Of a stretch of 64,000 nt of DNA, positions 15,998 through 28,899 are shown piece by piece. The first letter of the stretch is position 1. Each line of letters opens with the position of its first letter. The position numbers and the translations under genes were made by a program. The stretch is from Pempheris klunzingeri (lineage: Eukaryota; Chordata; Actinopteri; Acropomatiformes; Pempheridae), in assembly GCF_042242105.1 (NCBI RefSeq), contig NC_092027.1:4872006-4936005 (forward strand), in the 5' to 3' direction. The notes beneath the pieces were generated by a model. It saw nothing but the letters and a program-made list of their open reading frames with translations, had not been told where the DNA came from and did no database searches.

Positions 15998-16914
15998 GAA
16001 TCAGAATCAGAATCAGATTTATTGTCATCATACAGCAAAGTACGATGAGATTTCGTCTGACCTCTCCCATATAACATACCAACAAGACATAAATAGAAAT
16101 ATAAGAATATAAAAATAATAAGAAAAAAAAAAAAAATATATATATATATATATACATATGTAAAAGTACAAAAATTGGTATCGTATAAAAGTATTTACAA
16201 GATGTACAGAGCAGTGCAAACAGTGCAATGGCAGCATTTGAAAAAGTGGCGGGATTGTGCAAAGATAGCGCAGTATGTTAAACTTGGCCTCTTTTGGCGC
16301 GTTTCCACTAGTACCTACTCAGCTCTACTCGGCTCAACTCGGTTTGGTTGCGTTTCCATTACAGTAGCGTTCCGCTTCAAAGTGGGCGGGGTCGTCATAG
16401 CAAGGCGGGCCAAAACTCCGGTGGTGTAATTTGTATACGGCACAAACAAACACAACTAAGGACGTGGAGTGTTTGGTTTGCGTGGATCCGTTTACCTCGT
16501 TCACAGAAATAATAAAAACACTCGGTCTGTTTCCAGGGTTTTAAAAACGGCAGGTTTGATTCTTGTGAACGAGTCGCTCTCATGACTCATCAAGGGACGC
16601 CGCTCCCTGGCCAATCAGTGGCCTGCAGTCTGGTGACGTCGCATTGTCAGCTCGACTCAGCTCGCTTGGAACCCCGGCCGAGGAGGTACTAAAATAGTAC
16701 CTGGTACCAGGTACTAGCACGGGTGGAAACGCAACCAAACCGAGTCGAGTCAAGTCGAATAGGTACTAGTGGAAACGCGCCATTTGTGCTTAGAGGCTGC
16801 TGAGGTAGTCCTGGTTATGAGTCCTTGGAGACAGGAGGGAGGGGTGTGATGGAGGCCACAGGTCTGGGGTAGAAGCTGTTCCTCAGCCTGTTCGTGATGG
16901 TTTTCAATGTTCTG
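15998..16914 (-). repeat. LINE 3' tail, unit B
   Basis: This is the same Rex1/L2-like 3' fragment as in unit A. It is split by the MITE at 16295-16782; the LINE resumes with the segment encoding SFYPRPVASITP. Confidence 0.75.
16295..16782. mobile_element. MITE with long inverted repeats, unit B (intact)
   Basis: 488 bp. The ends are inverted copies (TGGCGCGTTTCCACTAGTAC … GTACTAGTGGAAACGCGCCA) and TTT occurs on both sides (16292-16294, 16783-16785), consistent with a 3-bp target duplication. Inner sub-repeats include the palindrome GTACCTGGTACCAGGTAC. It has no coding capacity. A 3-bp duplication would fit a PIF/Harbinger-type enzyme, but the class is inferred. Confidence 0.8.
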
Positions 16915-18970
16915 AACTGTTACATTAGAACCTTAATATTTCCATAAAGTGTTTTTTAAACCTGCACAGAATGGTCACTCTCACTGTCAGGGTGGTCAGA
17001 TGAAGATGGAATATGCAGGTCACATGACCTCCACAGAACAGTGTTTCTGCCTTTGTTTTGAGAAGCAGATACATAAAGATGTGATGTCCTTGATTGTAAG
17101 AAACGAAAAGTGCTTGTTTTGTAAACATGCTCCAGTTGGATGGCGCCTATGCAGACAACGCTGACGGCTGGTCAAGATTGTGACTCACGAACCTCAGTGA
17201 CCAATTGGACCTGGTTGCCTGTGATATTCTCCTCAAGAACCCTTTAAAACCAGACGGCTAACTCAGTTGGTCGCTCCTCTGGCCTTGGTCAGAGAGCACT
17301 TAAACCAACCAGATTTTACTACGATCTCTGTAAACCAAACACATCGTTGCTGTCACACTTTGAATCTGTTCTCTCCCTCTGCTGCTGTCGTCTGTCAGTT
17401 CAACCAGTGTGAACCTCGTCCATCCCATTCATCTACAGTTTCATCTTTGAGCTCATCAAGAGTTACATGTCACTTCCTGTGTCCTCCATGTGGCGCTAGA
17501 GAACAGCCACTAATCACGCCTTATGTTCCAGTATGTGAAGTGTTGACTTCGCTATGAAAATGTCACGTAAATCAAATGATTGCCACAGAAGGTTTATTTC
17601 CAAAGTTGAGGTGGGTTGGATCAAGCCCCTCGGACTATTTACCACCCCTGAAAATAGCTGAAAATTGACCAAATTTTGACACTTAATTCAAAATGGCCGA
17701 CTTCCTGTTGGCTTTAGGTCATGGCACCAAGAGACTTTTTTGTAGGACTCATCATGGCCCATAAGCCTAATGAATTTCTTATATGTAGGTGAAATGCAGC
17801 GCGGGTCTAGTTTGTTGAATATTGTAGGGGGTGCCATAGAGCCCTTTTGCCCCACATAAACCATAAACCCATAAATCCCTTAACTCATTTCAGGCCTCCT
17901 GATATGTTTGCTAAATTTGGTGACATTTTGACCATGCTTAGCGCTTAAAAATGAACTTCCTGTTTCATGGCGAACAAGGTGTCGCCACGGTGACAGTGTT
18001 TGACAAAACCTCAAGAGCTTCATCAGTAGCATCATCCACGACTTGGGAAACAAATTTGTTTTGACCAAAATAGTTTTGACGAAAACTGAATATTGACATT
18101 GACAATTGTAGACATCTTCAGGGTGGGACTCTTATCAAACATGTTACATTTGGTCCTGATTGGACTGCGTAGAGTCTAATGATCATTAACCAGTTCATTC
18201 ATGTCTTTTAATGAACACTGCCCAACAAAATATAGCTTCCCTAATGAGCTTTGTTGCGTATCATTCCCCGTCTCACTCTCTCTCCTGTCATTTCCTGTCA
18301 TGTCTGTTCTGTTATCTATCAAATAAAAGCTTAACATCGCCAAAAGAAAACTTAAAACCGAGCAAAGACTGATTGTTGTTTAGCCCTGGGATGTGTAAAG
18401 CTGAGGTCTGTGAGCGCAGCAAAGTGTCACATTTGTCAGAAAGTATATTTGTGGGACTTAAAAAATTGTCATCCATTAGCTTTTAAAACTTTATGGTTAT
18501 TGTTCATTTTATTGTGTAATGTAGGTTTTTTCCATAATTATGATTCACTGTAGTGAACCATGTGAGTAATAATATAATAATGTAATAATATAATCGATGC
18601 AACAAACAGCTCCAAATAAAGATATTGTTCAGCTCACTGCTCTCTGGTGATGTGTAATGATTAACCTGGACTAATGCATTATGTTGCTTTATGATATTAA
18701 GTGTCAGAAACAAAGCTAATAAGAGTGAGGCAGAATATCACTAAAAAATAGAATATTTGATTTATTGTTATTGGGGAAGCCCAAATGCCTCCAATGATAA
18801 ACTTGTCCCCATCTGTCCAATCACAGGTTTGCCTTAATAACTTTGTTCTTCCTGCTCTTCATTTGGCTTCTGTGATAATAGTTAACAGTCATAATATTGT
18901 AATAATATTCATATAGTTATCGCTACTGTTACAGATGTGTAAGCATTTATATGTGAAATCACAAAAAGAC
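16915..18970. other. Intergenic, between class I genes B and C
   Basis: A near-identical copy of 6337-8409, with the same dispersed repeat near 17600-18170. No gene is supported. Confidence 0.55.
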
Positions 18971-18990
18971 ACAACTTGGAACATGGGGAC

Positions 18991-18996
18991 TTTATT
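18991..18996 (-). terminator. Poly(A) signal of class I gene C
   Basis: AATAAA on the minus strand, at the position equivalent to 8430-8435 in unit B. Confidence 0.5.
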
Positions 18997-19391
18997 GAAA
19001 AGCACAAATTACAGTAAAATGAATGAAATAATAATAATAATTTGGAATTTATCCACTCAATCCAGCACAAGAAGTGATTTTAAGCATCGCTGTTCACTTT
19101 CTAAGAGAAAAGAAAATGTTCCTTGTCCATAAAGAGTAGCAGGAAAGTGCACTACTTAAAAAAAAGGGACTGATACCTTTTGAATAGGCATAAATAGGCA
19201 TATAGACACTGTCTTTACATTTCAGGCCGTTGAAACATGAACTCTTCTGTAGCTAAAGTAAAAGTAAAGTAAAGACCAGGGGTTTCGTTCTAAATACATG
19301 TTCCTTAAATTTTACATTTTTAACATAGTTTCAAAAACATTTCTATCAGTGTGCTGAATGTTTAAAAACTGACAACCCTTTCAAATCCAAC

Positions 19392-19395
<4 letters not shown>

Positions 19396-19453
<58 letters not shown>
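19396..19453. repeat. (AT)n microsatellite in 3' region of gene C
   Basis: About 58 bp of AT dinucleotides. The same site in unit B (8835-8859) holds only about 25 bp. Confidence 0.95.
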
Positions 19454-19458
<5 letters not shown>

Positions 19459-20446
19459 CATGATTCAAAACAAGCAAACTATTTACACATTTTTACACAT
19501 TTACATAAGAAATTGTGTGTTTACAGATCACCCTGGGAGAAAATGGGAATGTGTGAACGTGTGTGTGAATATATGTATTTAGATTTCTTTTAGATCAAAA
19601 AACATATTTAACTTATCATACAATTATTTATGCATTCATAATGTGATTATTTCATTGTTTTGAATGTCCTGTTTTACTTCTCTCCAGGTAAGAAAAAATA
19701 TAAATGATGCTCATTTGGTTTACAAACATTTAAGTAAACATTTTATCAAAGCAAATTCCACTTTTTTATTTGGAACTAAATAATCAAAATAATGTCACCA
19801 TTTATGTCATTTTTCAACAAACAAACTAATATAAGATTCCCAACACTGATTCAGTGTATGATAGGAATGAAGAATAACCAATGAATTCCCAGTTTACGGA
19901 GCAGAATGTGGTGCCACCGCTCCTCCCTTCAGTGCACAACTTAGTCACAAACCTAAAAGCAAAAAGAAAAATGCTGAAAATAGAAAACAAATTAATTTTC
20001 CATAAACATTTGGAGGGTTCAAAGTGAAGTTAAAGAATCATTTAGACTGTGAATGAATATCAATCAAATATCATTAAAGTGTCAACTTTGTAAAATATAG
20101 ATTGACCCACTATGCATATGAAATACAACATATAATATATAATAAATTGCTTTTTTTCTGAGGCCTAATATTTGAGTTTTTAATTATACTTAATATTTAT
20201 ACTATTATGCTTCTACTCTACTGATCCCTCTCTCTTAATAATCTCACTTCAGCTCATATAAAACAGATTTAACTTTGTTGTGGAAAATCAATGAAAGTCA
20301 AACATTTTCTTTACAGTGTGTCAGAAGTTTCACAGCAGATTAAGTTCTTTTGCACATAGTTGATGGTGTTTGTTCCACAGCAGCTGTGAAGTCTATGTCC
20401 CACATGAAGAAACTTACTGTGTGCAGGGTGGTGTTTTTGTCATCAT

Positions 20447-23400
20447 TTAGGCTCCTGGATTCAGCTCCTCCAGGACCTCAGGGTTGCTCACAGCTGTAAG
20501 ATCAGAAGCCCGTTATTATTTCACACCCTGCTCTGAAGTGACACTGTGTTTTTGCAAACACCTGACAGTGCAAAGTTCTGCAGCACAACATCCAGAAATC
20601 CTTCTTAATCTACAGACTGCATGTCCGCTCAGTGAAAATAGAATAAAAAGAAGTTTTACTTACGAGATGGAGAGCGTTTGGCTGAAATAAAAGGAAAAGA
20701 CAAATGTTGTTACAAGTAGAAATGCCACACTTTGCCACTCTCTTCTCAGTGATGATGTCCTCTTCTATGCACTCAGACTGATATATAATATCATTTGGTT
20801 CGATCTTACAATAGTTATTTTCCTGTCATCTCTCCCTGACATCATCATGCTATAGTCATGTTATAATGACTGTGGCCCTGAGAGCTTATTATTGTTTGGA
20901 TTGAAGATGAGTAAAAAAAAACTCACGATTCATCTTTTTATAGATGAAGAATCCAGCCAAAGCAATGATGACAACCAGAACAGCCACTGCAGCAATGATG
21001 ATGATGGTGAAGTCAAGGGGCTTCTCTGTTGAGCAGAAAACAACAAACACATCACAGCCTGTACAGATGAAGCAGGTTAGGAGAGAAAAACATCCATTTC
21101 CCAACCAGACCCAAATCTTGTTTACAGACACCATATGTGTTTCCTGCTGCTGTTCTTATTCTTGATCTAAATCTTTATCCCTTCTTGTTTCTGTGTAATA
21201 ACTGTATCTGTGCTGGTTTGCAGTGTAGTTTGTAGTTTTGTTGTCTTTGTTTCTGTTTATGATGGTTTCTGTCCCATATGTTGGTTTCTGGCACAAGAAG
21301 AGCTTTTAACACTGATACTTTATGACTATCAGCACGATCGACCAACTTTATTCTGACTGATAAATACATACATTCAGACATTATTAAACAGGCAAAGACA
21401 ATTATAACTCCTTAAATGCACTTTAAAAACTAGAGTTTACATTTTTAAAAAATGTAAAACTAAGTTTTTAGGGATTTGCTGATGGTGGGCAGGTTCATTG
21501 GCTTAATACTGATCTTGGCCTTAAAATTATATATAAAAAACTAGATGAATGAAACTGTCAACAAAACAAGGGAAAGGAAAACAAAATTTCTCATCCAACA
21601 GACAAAAAACATGACCTGCAGGTTGTTACAATAAAATAATGGCTGTTTTCCACCTCCATCACTTCTGATTCCAGTCTTACCTTCGTTGGTCCTGATCACT
21701 GCTTTGTCCAGTTTGGTGACGATGTCCTCGACACCAGAGAGCTGAAACACACATTCGTAGCTCCCCCAGTCTTCAGATGCTCCTGGTGCTTTCAGGTCAA
21801 CGCTCGTCTGGAAGGATCCATCGTTGTTGGGGAGGATCTCTCCGAGGGTCACGCCCTCATGATGCTCCTCTCCACCTTTCCTCCAGAACATCATGGCTGC
21901 GTTAGGGTAGAAACCTGTAGCGTGGCAGGTGACTGGAGAGGAGGGAGACTTCTGGAGGAGAGACACTTTGGGAAGGTCTGGGAGTAAAGAGAAAGACAGT
22001 TTATACGCTATTAGTATGTACTATATATTAATATTTAGCAGATGCTATTTGCACCCAGGTGTGAATAGGCAATGTGGCAAATAAAGTGTGTCCATGAACA
22101 GATATGACTTTTTAATCAATCAAATACAGAATTCCTCCTCAGTATTGAGCATAGATGTGTGTGTGTATATATAAAGTAGATATTTGTGCTGCTTTTAGAT
22201 GGTCTGATGCCGAAATAAAATAACACTTCACTGGTGAGAAGTTGTTTTACAAACTAAGGAAACATGCTAATCTTTATTTAAATCAATTAATATATATTAA
22301 TGATAAATGGTGAAAAAATGATATTTATCAGTCAGCTCCTGTCACTCTACATGTTACTGTGTTAAATTCACACTGTGTTAAATTCACTTGTGTCTTAAAA
22401 GTGTCTCACATCGTGCATTTGAGTTCCCCCTGATTCTGAGCCCCGTGCTTAATACATACATGTTTATACTAAAAATGTAATTTAAAACAAAATTGTCTTG
22501 CCTGCAAGAAATGTACTTTATCTTTCATCTTTGTTGTCATGAATTAAACAAAACTAGAAAATGTGCAATTCCTGAAGAAACTGCAGTGTGAATGCTGCCT
22601 GCTGAGTAGCTGACGCCACACTGCATTGCTGCTTTTTGTAACTGTAATTTATGGTTTAATGTTCAATGATTTGGGTGCTGGGAATTCCTACTGCCTCTGA
22701 ATGCACCATGGGCCTTTCAATCAGTCAGGTTGCCATGGTGATGGTGCCTGCTGAGTCACTTGGCTCACACAGCTCTTTTCATTGACATTTCAGCTGTGAC
22801 ACACCTCTGAAAATCCAGGTTTTAGCTAAAAACAGTGACTGTCACAGCTTTAATGTGTGGACCAGTGGAGAGAAGAGGGTCTGCTGAACACGTACATGTA
22901 GTTTTATGTCTCTAACTTCTAAATTGAGAGAGCTGGAGCAGGTTAGAAAAGTGTTTGTTTCTGCCTCCCTCCTGAAGTTTGTGCTCTCAGTTAACATGGC
23001 AGTCAATGAGGCAGTTGGTTGGATCTCCTGACGCTTCGAGGCTCATGGAGGCAGCTGTGTATGTATTGGTTTCCGTGGCCACATCACTGCGACGGGCCCG
23101 ATTTTTCCTACGTTTTGGTGCATAAATGGTGAGTCTGAGTGGCACACTGTGGTCGTGAGAGTGAGATTAAGACAACATTTTCACATGATTTTCCTGCTCC
23201 TCTGCATCTGAAAAGGAGCGAAAACGGCATAAAACTAAAACTGCGATATTGTCAAAACCGTAAAATATATAAAAAAGCTAAATTATACTGTAACAGCTGA
23301 AGGTCTTGTGGCCTGTTTAAAAGTTGAATGGAGTCTCTGGATGAAAGTATGAGGAAGCTATAACCTTTCAAAGTGGAGGAAGTTGAAGAGGATTTGAACG

Positions 23401-25125
23401 TTCGGCTCCTGAGCAGCTGTTGACGTCTTGGCGGCCATTTTGTACGTAGAAAGAAAGGAATTTCCTTAAAAACTAATTATGTAGGTTAATCTAATCATTA
23501 ATATTATATAGCAGAAATATTACTGTTACTATCTACATAACATTATTTATTTTAAGTGTGGGAGAGAAAGTGACAGAAACTGAGGTAAAGTAGGAGGCAG
23601 AGAGATGAAGAGGAGAGAGAACATGACAGAAAGATAAATGTGACACAAAGTGGGTGTATTTTGGTTCATATAACTGTTGAGAAGACACAAAGAAGACATA
23701 TTAACATTACTGTGTCCATGAATCCACATCAGGTCATGAGACTCTACCTGTTCTCAGCAGAGAGCTGCTCCCATAATCTACGTACTTCTTCAGCCAGTCA
23801 GGACAAATCTGGGTCTGGTAGTTTTTATACTGTGTTATCAAGGCTTTGTTATTGTCCCACTTGTGTTTGGTGATGACAGCCTCTGGTGTTGGAGCGATCC
23901 ATGTCTCTGTGTTCAGGTCAAATGATATGAAGTCTTCTCCATCATAACTGTACTGAGTGAAACCACTGGTTTTTCCAGTCTGATCATCCCACTGACAACC
24001 GTACATCTGCTGGACNNNNNNNNNNNNNNNNNNNNNNNNNNNNNNNNNNNNNNNNNNNNNNNNNNNNNNNNNNNNNNNNNNNNNNNNNNNNNNNNNNNNN
24101 NNNNNNNNNNNNNNNNNNNNNNNNNNNNNNNNNNNNNNNNNNNNNNNNNNNNNNNNNNNNNNNNNNNNNNNNNNNNNNNNNNNNNNNNNNNNNNNNNNNN
24201 NNNNNNNNNNNNNNNAGAGAGAAGAGAGAGAGAGAGAGAGAGAAGAAAGAGAGGGAGAGAGAGAGAGAGAGGGAGAGAGAGAAGAGAGAAGAGAGAGAGG
24301 GAGAGAGAGGGAGAGAGAGAAGAGAGAGAGGGAGAGAGAGAGAGAGGGAGAGAGAGAGAGAGGGAGAGAGAGAGAGAAGGAATATATTATATTATATTAT
24401 ATTATATTATATTATATTATATTATACATATTGAGAAACTGGTGCTAGAAAACATTCTTAATTTTTTGAAATGAATGAATAAATACAATAATAAATAAAA
24501 GACTTAACTGATTGTATGATTAAAAATGTTGTCAATTAATTTTCTGTTGATCAGCTAATTGATTACTTGACTAATTGTTTCAGAATAGATGTTTATTGTG
24601 GCACAGACACACTGAGGCATGGGGGTCTGATCACAGGTAAAAGTGGGGGTGCATGATTAGTGATTAGTGTAACGGGAGGTAAAGTAGGACGACTTTCATT
24701 TAATGAACACCTGAAAAGGACATTTTCTAAAACACAGTCATAACCATTAAAGCTGCTCTCTCAGTGTAAAGCTCAGTTTATATTGCACCATAAAATATTA
24801 GTGTTTCATTGTGTTCTGTTCTGGTTTCAGCAGTGAAAGAACGATTAAATGTTGTCTCAGAGTGCACGTGATGCATATATCTGATAGTCTGCTGACTTTA
24901 GGACATTAGGAAAAGATATGTATGAAAATAAAATAAATGTAAAGACTACATAGAGAGCAAATAAATATAAAAACCTAAACATAAGGTAATGAGGTACGGC
25001 AGCAACGAAACGTAGAAATGCAATAAAAATATGTGAGTAAATATATCCAGTAAATATTAAAATATAAAGCCAAGAAAAGGCTCCATCAGACAGTTTAATC
25101 TATGTGAATAAAACACTGCTGACAG

Positions 25126-25170
<45 letters not shown>

Positions 25171-27625
25171 TTACATCTGTTTACTAAAATACAGGATGAA
25201 AATATAAATAACGTTTCATCAGTAGAAAGTGAAAAATAAACAAACCTCCAGTTTGGTTGAAGCGCTGCTTTAAAATGTCAATGTTGCCTTTGAAGATCTG
25301 ATGTTCACCCTGATAGATCTGATTGTCCCTCTCCCAGTCCTCAGGATCGTCCTCTTTGACTTTGCTCATCCAGTCATGTTTGGGTTCTGCTCTCTTGGTC
25401 TCACTGTCATAGTGAACCACCTGAACATCATCAACCAACCCAACAGCCACAAACTCTGGGAAGTTTGGGACTCCAGAAGAGCCAGTGAAGAAACACTTCA
25501 GAGAGTGAGTCACTGTAAGAAAACATTAATGTGATAATATCCGTTTTTTTATTGTCATATAACAATTTTATTTCCCCACAAAGAATCAAAAAGAACCACA
25601 GTTTATTCAAGACGCCCTAACAATCAATGTGCTGCCAATAAAAACAAAACAAAGAAAGATTTTAAATATTTAGTTTATATATTTTCTATTCATTTATATT
25701 TCAAATATTTAATTTCAATATTTAAAGTCATGCAGTCATGTTCCTGACTTTAAGGAAGCAGTTTGTAAAACGTATAAATATAAATAAATATAAATATAAA
25801 CTATTGTTGTCTCTTAGTTTCCAGGATTTTATTCTTCAGCAGGATTTATTAGCAGCTCACACTCCTCATAATCCTCAAACCTCTGACCAAAATATTCACA
25901 TTGCTTCTCAGTCTAGTTTCATTTCCTACATTTAAAAGATTAAAACTTTTTTTGGTTAAATTATATCACGTTCCTCACTTTCATATATCTTGAACTATAT
26001 TTAAGTTTAATTCCCAAAATCTTTGATAACCAATATCTAGTTTAGAGTATACATTTAAGTAATATTTATATATTTCTTCTTCTTATTATTATTATTATTA
26101 TATCTTTATTTTCTTTGTCCCTCATGTGGTCATTCTCTACAGTTTACATCATTAATATTTGTGTCCATATTCTGGAGTAAAAGAAGATTTCTGATTAACT
26201 CTAATATCCTTTTTTAAATTCTACCATGATGAAATGATGTTTATCACTTTTAGTCCTGAATCTTTAAAAAGGATCAACAGACTTTCTGCAGATGTCTGTG
26301 AGTCCGTCTCTGAATCCTCCGCCGTCCTCGGCTCTCTGAATGGACTCACATCACATTTCTAAGCTGCACTTTAACAATTCTTCACTTTTCACACTGAAAT
26401 TGTTTCACAGATCTGTCCAGGAATAAATCTGCTCCCTGTGGAAACCAACCAATGCTGGAGCTGTGAGGCTGACAACTGATATCAATATTTGGGGGATTAT
26501 AAATGTGATGTATTAGTCCACAGTATATTTATACATGAAGATAAAACACTAACAAACTTGGTACAGATGGATCACAGTTGTTCTCTGTGACCAAGATGAA
26601 GACTGAGCAGGACATTTCACAGCTTCAGAATAATCAGCGCCCTCTGGTGGACAAACATGTAACAGAGACACTGTTTCCTCCTTAAAACGGACTTTTCTCT
26701 ACTTTTTTGTTGCTTATCGGCTGAAATCTGCACAGAAAACAATAAATCTGCAGCTAAATAACATCGGCAGGTATATTGGAGGCACATTTATCTGTTAGCT
26801 CTTCTGGACAGCAAACATGCAGTAAGTGTAATAACTAACTAACTGAGCAGTTTTCTGGGGAATGGACTGAAATATTTCTAAATATTATATTATTTAAGAA
26901 AATATATGGAGGTCAAACAAGCCAGCAATACGACACGAACTTAATATTTATGTACATGTGTGTTTGCTGTGTGGACATAATTCAGTGTACACAATCCAAA
27001 TTAACTATATTAACGTGTTCTGAGACTGAAAATGTGTTAATTAATGAATAAAAACTACAAATGTAGATTTACATAATTTCTAAACTTACAGTTTTAAGGT
27101 CTATATTAAACAGTAATGAACAGTTTAAAGATTAAAGACTGAAAAGTGAACTATTCAAAGTTTTGGACAAGAAACTCTTGTTTTTATGATCGTTACTGTT
27201 CTTTATTTATTAATCTGAGTGTGTGTTGGAGAGTTTGGCGCGTCGTAGTTCTGCTGCCATTTTAACATTTAGATCGACCAGACAGTATCGATTAATGATC
27301 CTGACAACATCGATTAAGATAATGTCTCAAATAGCAAAAAACAAAGATAAACTCAGTTTCCAACAGCTCTTTTTAGAAACACATCTTCCCTCTGACAGAA
27401 AGTATTATTAGGGACAGAAATGTCCTCACGTGACCTTTAAGATTATCAGTTTATAGTTTTTTAACATTTCTGAAGTCCTGAAATAAAACGGAGCTTTTTT
27501 TTTTCTTTACGATCAACCGATTTAAAATAACATCTTAACTCACCAGCCGTCGCGTCCTGCAGGAACATCAGAGCCAGAAAAACCAGAGTCTTCATCTTGA
27601 TCATCTGAATCATTGAGGGATTCAT
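20447..27625 (-). CDS. MHC class I heavy chain, U-lineage, gene C
   Basis: This is a tandem paralogue of gene B with the same seven exons: 27625-27544; 25512-25246; about 24026-23748; 21977-21681; 21025-20927; 20681-20664; 20493-20447. The first bases of exon 3 lie in the N gap, but the expected 279-bp length fits. Reading frames are open throughout. Alpha-3, membrane exon and tail are almost identical to gene B. Alpha-1 and alpha-2 carry about 11 and 8 amino-acid changes. Position 7 is Cys, not Tyr (LKCFFTG), and position 59 is Asp, not Tyr (EDWERD), both anchors of the peptide N-terminus. Arg84, Thr143, Lys146, Trp147, Tyr159 and Tyr171 are kept. This suggests a non-classical or altered binding mode; function is inferred. 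Confidence 0.92.
22113..23262. other. Extra 1.15 kb in intron 3 of gene C
   Basis: At this point gene B passes directly from GATATGACTTTATATAAAA to the sequence resuming at about 23263. The extra stretch has no ORF, no obvious terminal repeats and no tail, so it may be an insertion in C or a deletion in B. I recognise nothing in it. Confidence 0.6.
24016..24215. other. Assembly gap (200 N)
   Basis: The gap starts inside exon 3 of gene C and ends in the GA-rich repeat. By homology with gene B it hides about 11 coding bases, the splice acceptor and part of the GA tract. Exactly 200 N suggests an estimated or default size. Confidence 0.95.
24216..24424. repeat. GA-rich and TATTA microsatellites, gene C
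   Basis: Imperfect (GA)n to about 24380, then TTATA repeats to 24424. It is the counterpart of 12241-12420. Confidence 0.95.
25128..25168. repeat. (GT)n microsatellite, gene C intron 2
   Basis: An uninterrupted GT run downstream of exon 2. Confidence 0.9.
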
Positions 27626-27701
27626 GTTTCTTGTGTTTCTCCGTCCAGACGAACAGAAACTGAACTGAGCTCCTGTTTGCTGCTCCACAAGAGGGGAAAT
27701 G

Positions 27702-27755
27702 TGACGTCACCCGGCCCGTCCAGCCAATGAGAATTCAGGACGACTTGTTGCTGGG
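27702..27755 (-). promoter_or_regulatory. Class I promoter module, gene C
   Basis: CRE TGACGTCA at 27702-27709, CCAAT at 27724-27728 and X1-like CCCAGCAACAAG (minus) ending at 27755. It has the same spacing as unit A and is 10 bp longer between X1 and Y than unit B. Confidence 0.6.
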
Positions 27756-28022
27756 TAGAACTGACCCACTGAGGTTGTTATGAGGCTATAATGTTTTCTG
27801 GGAGGTCAGAGGTCACTGTCAGCTGCAGATCAGACACTGTGGAGTTGGTGTGGATGCTGCAGGGTCTTCTTGTGTTGTGTATGGCTGCCCTGGGAGTGAA
27901 AACAGTCCTGATCAAAATACCAACAACAAACAACAAATCAAAGTGTGGTTTTATTGATGTTTTAGTGAGTAAATGTGGTGAGTTGCCCCCCCTTCCCAAA
28001 CCTGCAGTGGATGTGCAGCAGT

Positions 28023-28794
28023 GAATCAGAATCAGAATCAGATTTATTGTCATCATACATCAAAGTACGATGAGATTTCGTCTGACCTCTCCCATATAAC
28101 ATACCAACAAGACATAAATAGAAATATAAGAATATAAAAATAAGAGAAATAAAATATATATATATACATAAGTAAAAGTACAAAAATTAGTAACGTATAA
28201 AAGTATTTACAAGATGTACAGAGCAGTGCAAACAGTGCAATGGCAGCATTTGAAAAAGTGGCGGGATTGTGCAAAGATAGCGCAGTATGTTAAACTTGGC
28301 CTCTTTTGGCACGTTTCCACTAGTACCTACTCAGCTCTACTCGGCTCAACTCGGTTTGGTTGCGTTTCCATTACAGTAGCGTTCCGCTTCAAAGTGGGCG
28401 GGGTCGTCATAGCAAGGCGGGCCAAAAGGTTTGATTCTTGTGAACGAGTCGCTCTCATGACTCATCAAGGGACGCCGCTCCCTGGCCAATCAGTGGTCTG
28501 CAGTCTGGTGACGTCGCATTGTCAGCTCGACTCAGCTCGCTTGGAACCCCGGCCGAGGAGGTACTAAAATAGTACCTGGTACCAGGTACTAGCACGGGTG
28601 GAAACGCAACCAAACCGAGTCGAGTCAAGTCGAATAGGTACTAGTGGAAACGCGCCATTTGTGCTTAGAGGCTGCTGAGGTAGTCCTGGTTATGAGTCCT
28701 TGGAGACAGGAGGGAGGGGTGTGATGGAGGCCACAGGTCTGGGGTAGAAGCTGTTCCTCAGCCTGTTCGTGATGGTTTTCAATGTTCTGAACTG
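28023..28794 (-). repeat. LINE 3' tail with nested MITE, unit C
   Basis: The same composite as in units A and B. The MITE spans 28307-28657 and has both ends, but an internal stretch of about 140 bp is missing. Homology to the other units ends at about 28899. Confidence 0.75.
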
Positions 28795-28899
28795 TTACAT
28801 TAGAACCTTAATATTTCCATAAAGTGTTTTTTAAACCTGCACAGAATGGTCACTCTCACTGTCAGGGTGGTCAGATGAAGATGGAACATGCAGGTCACA

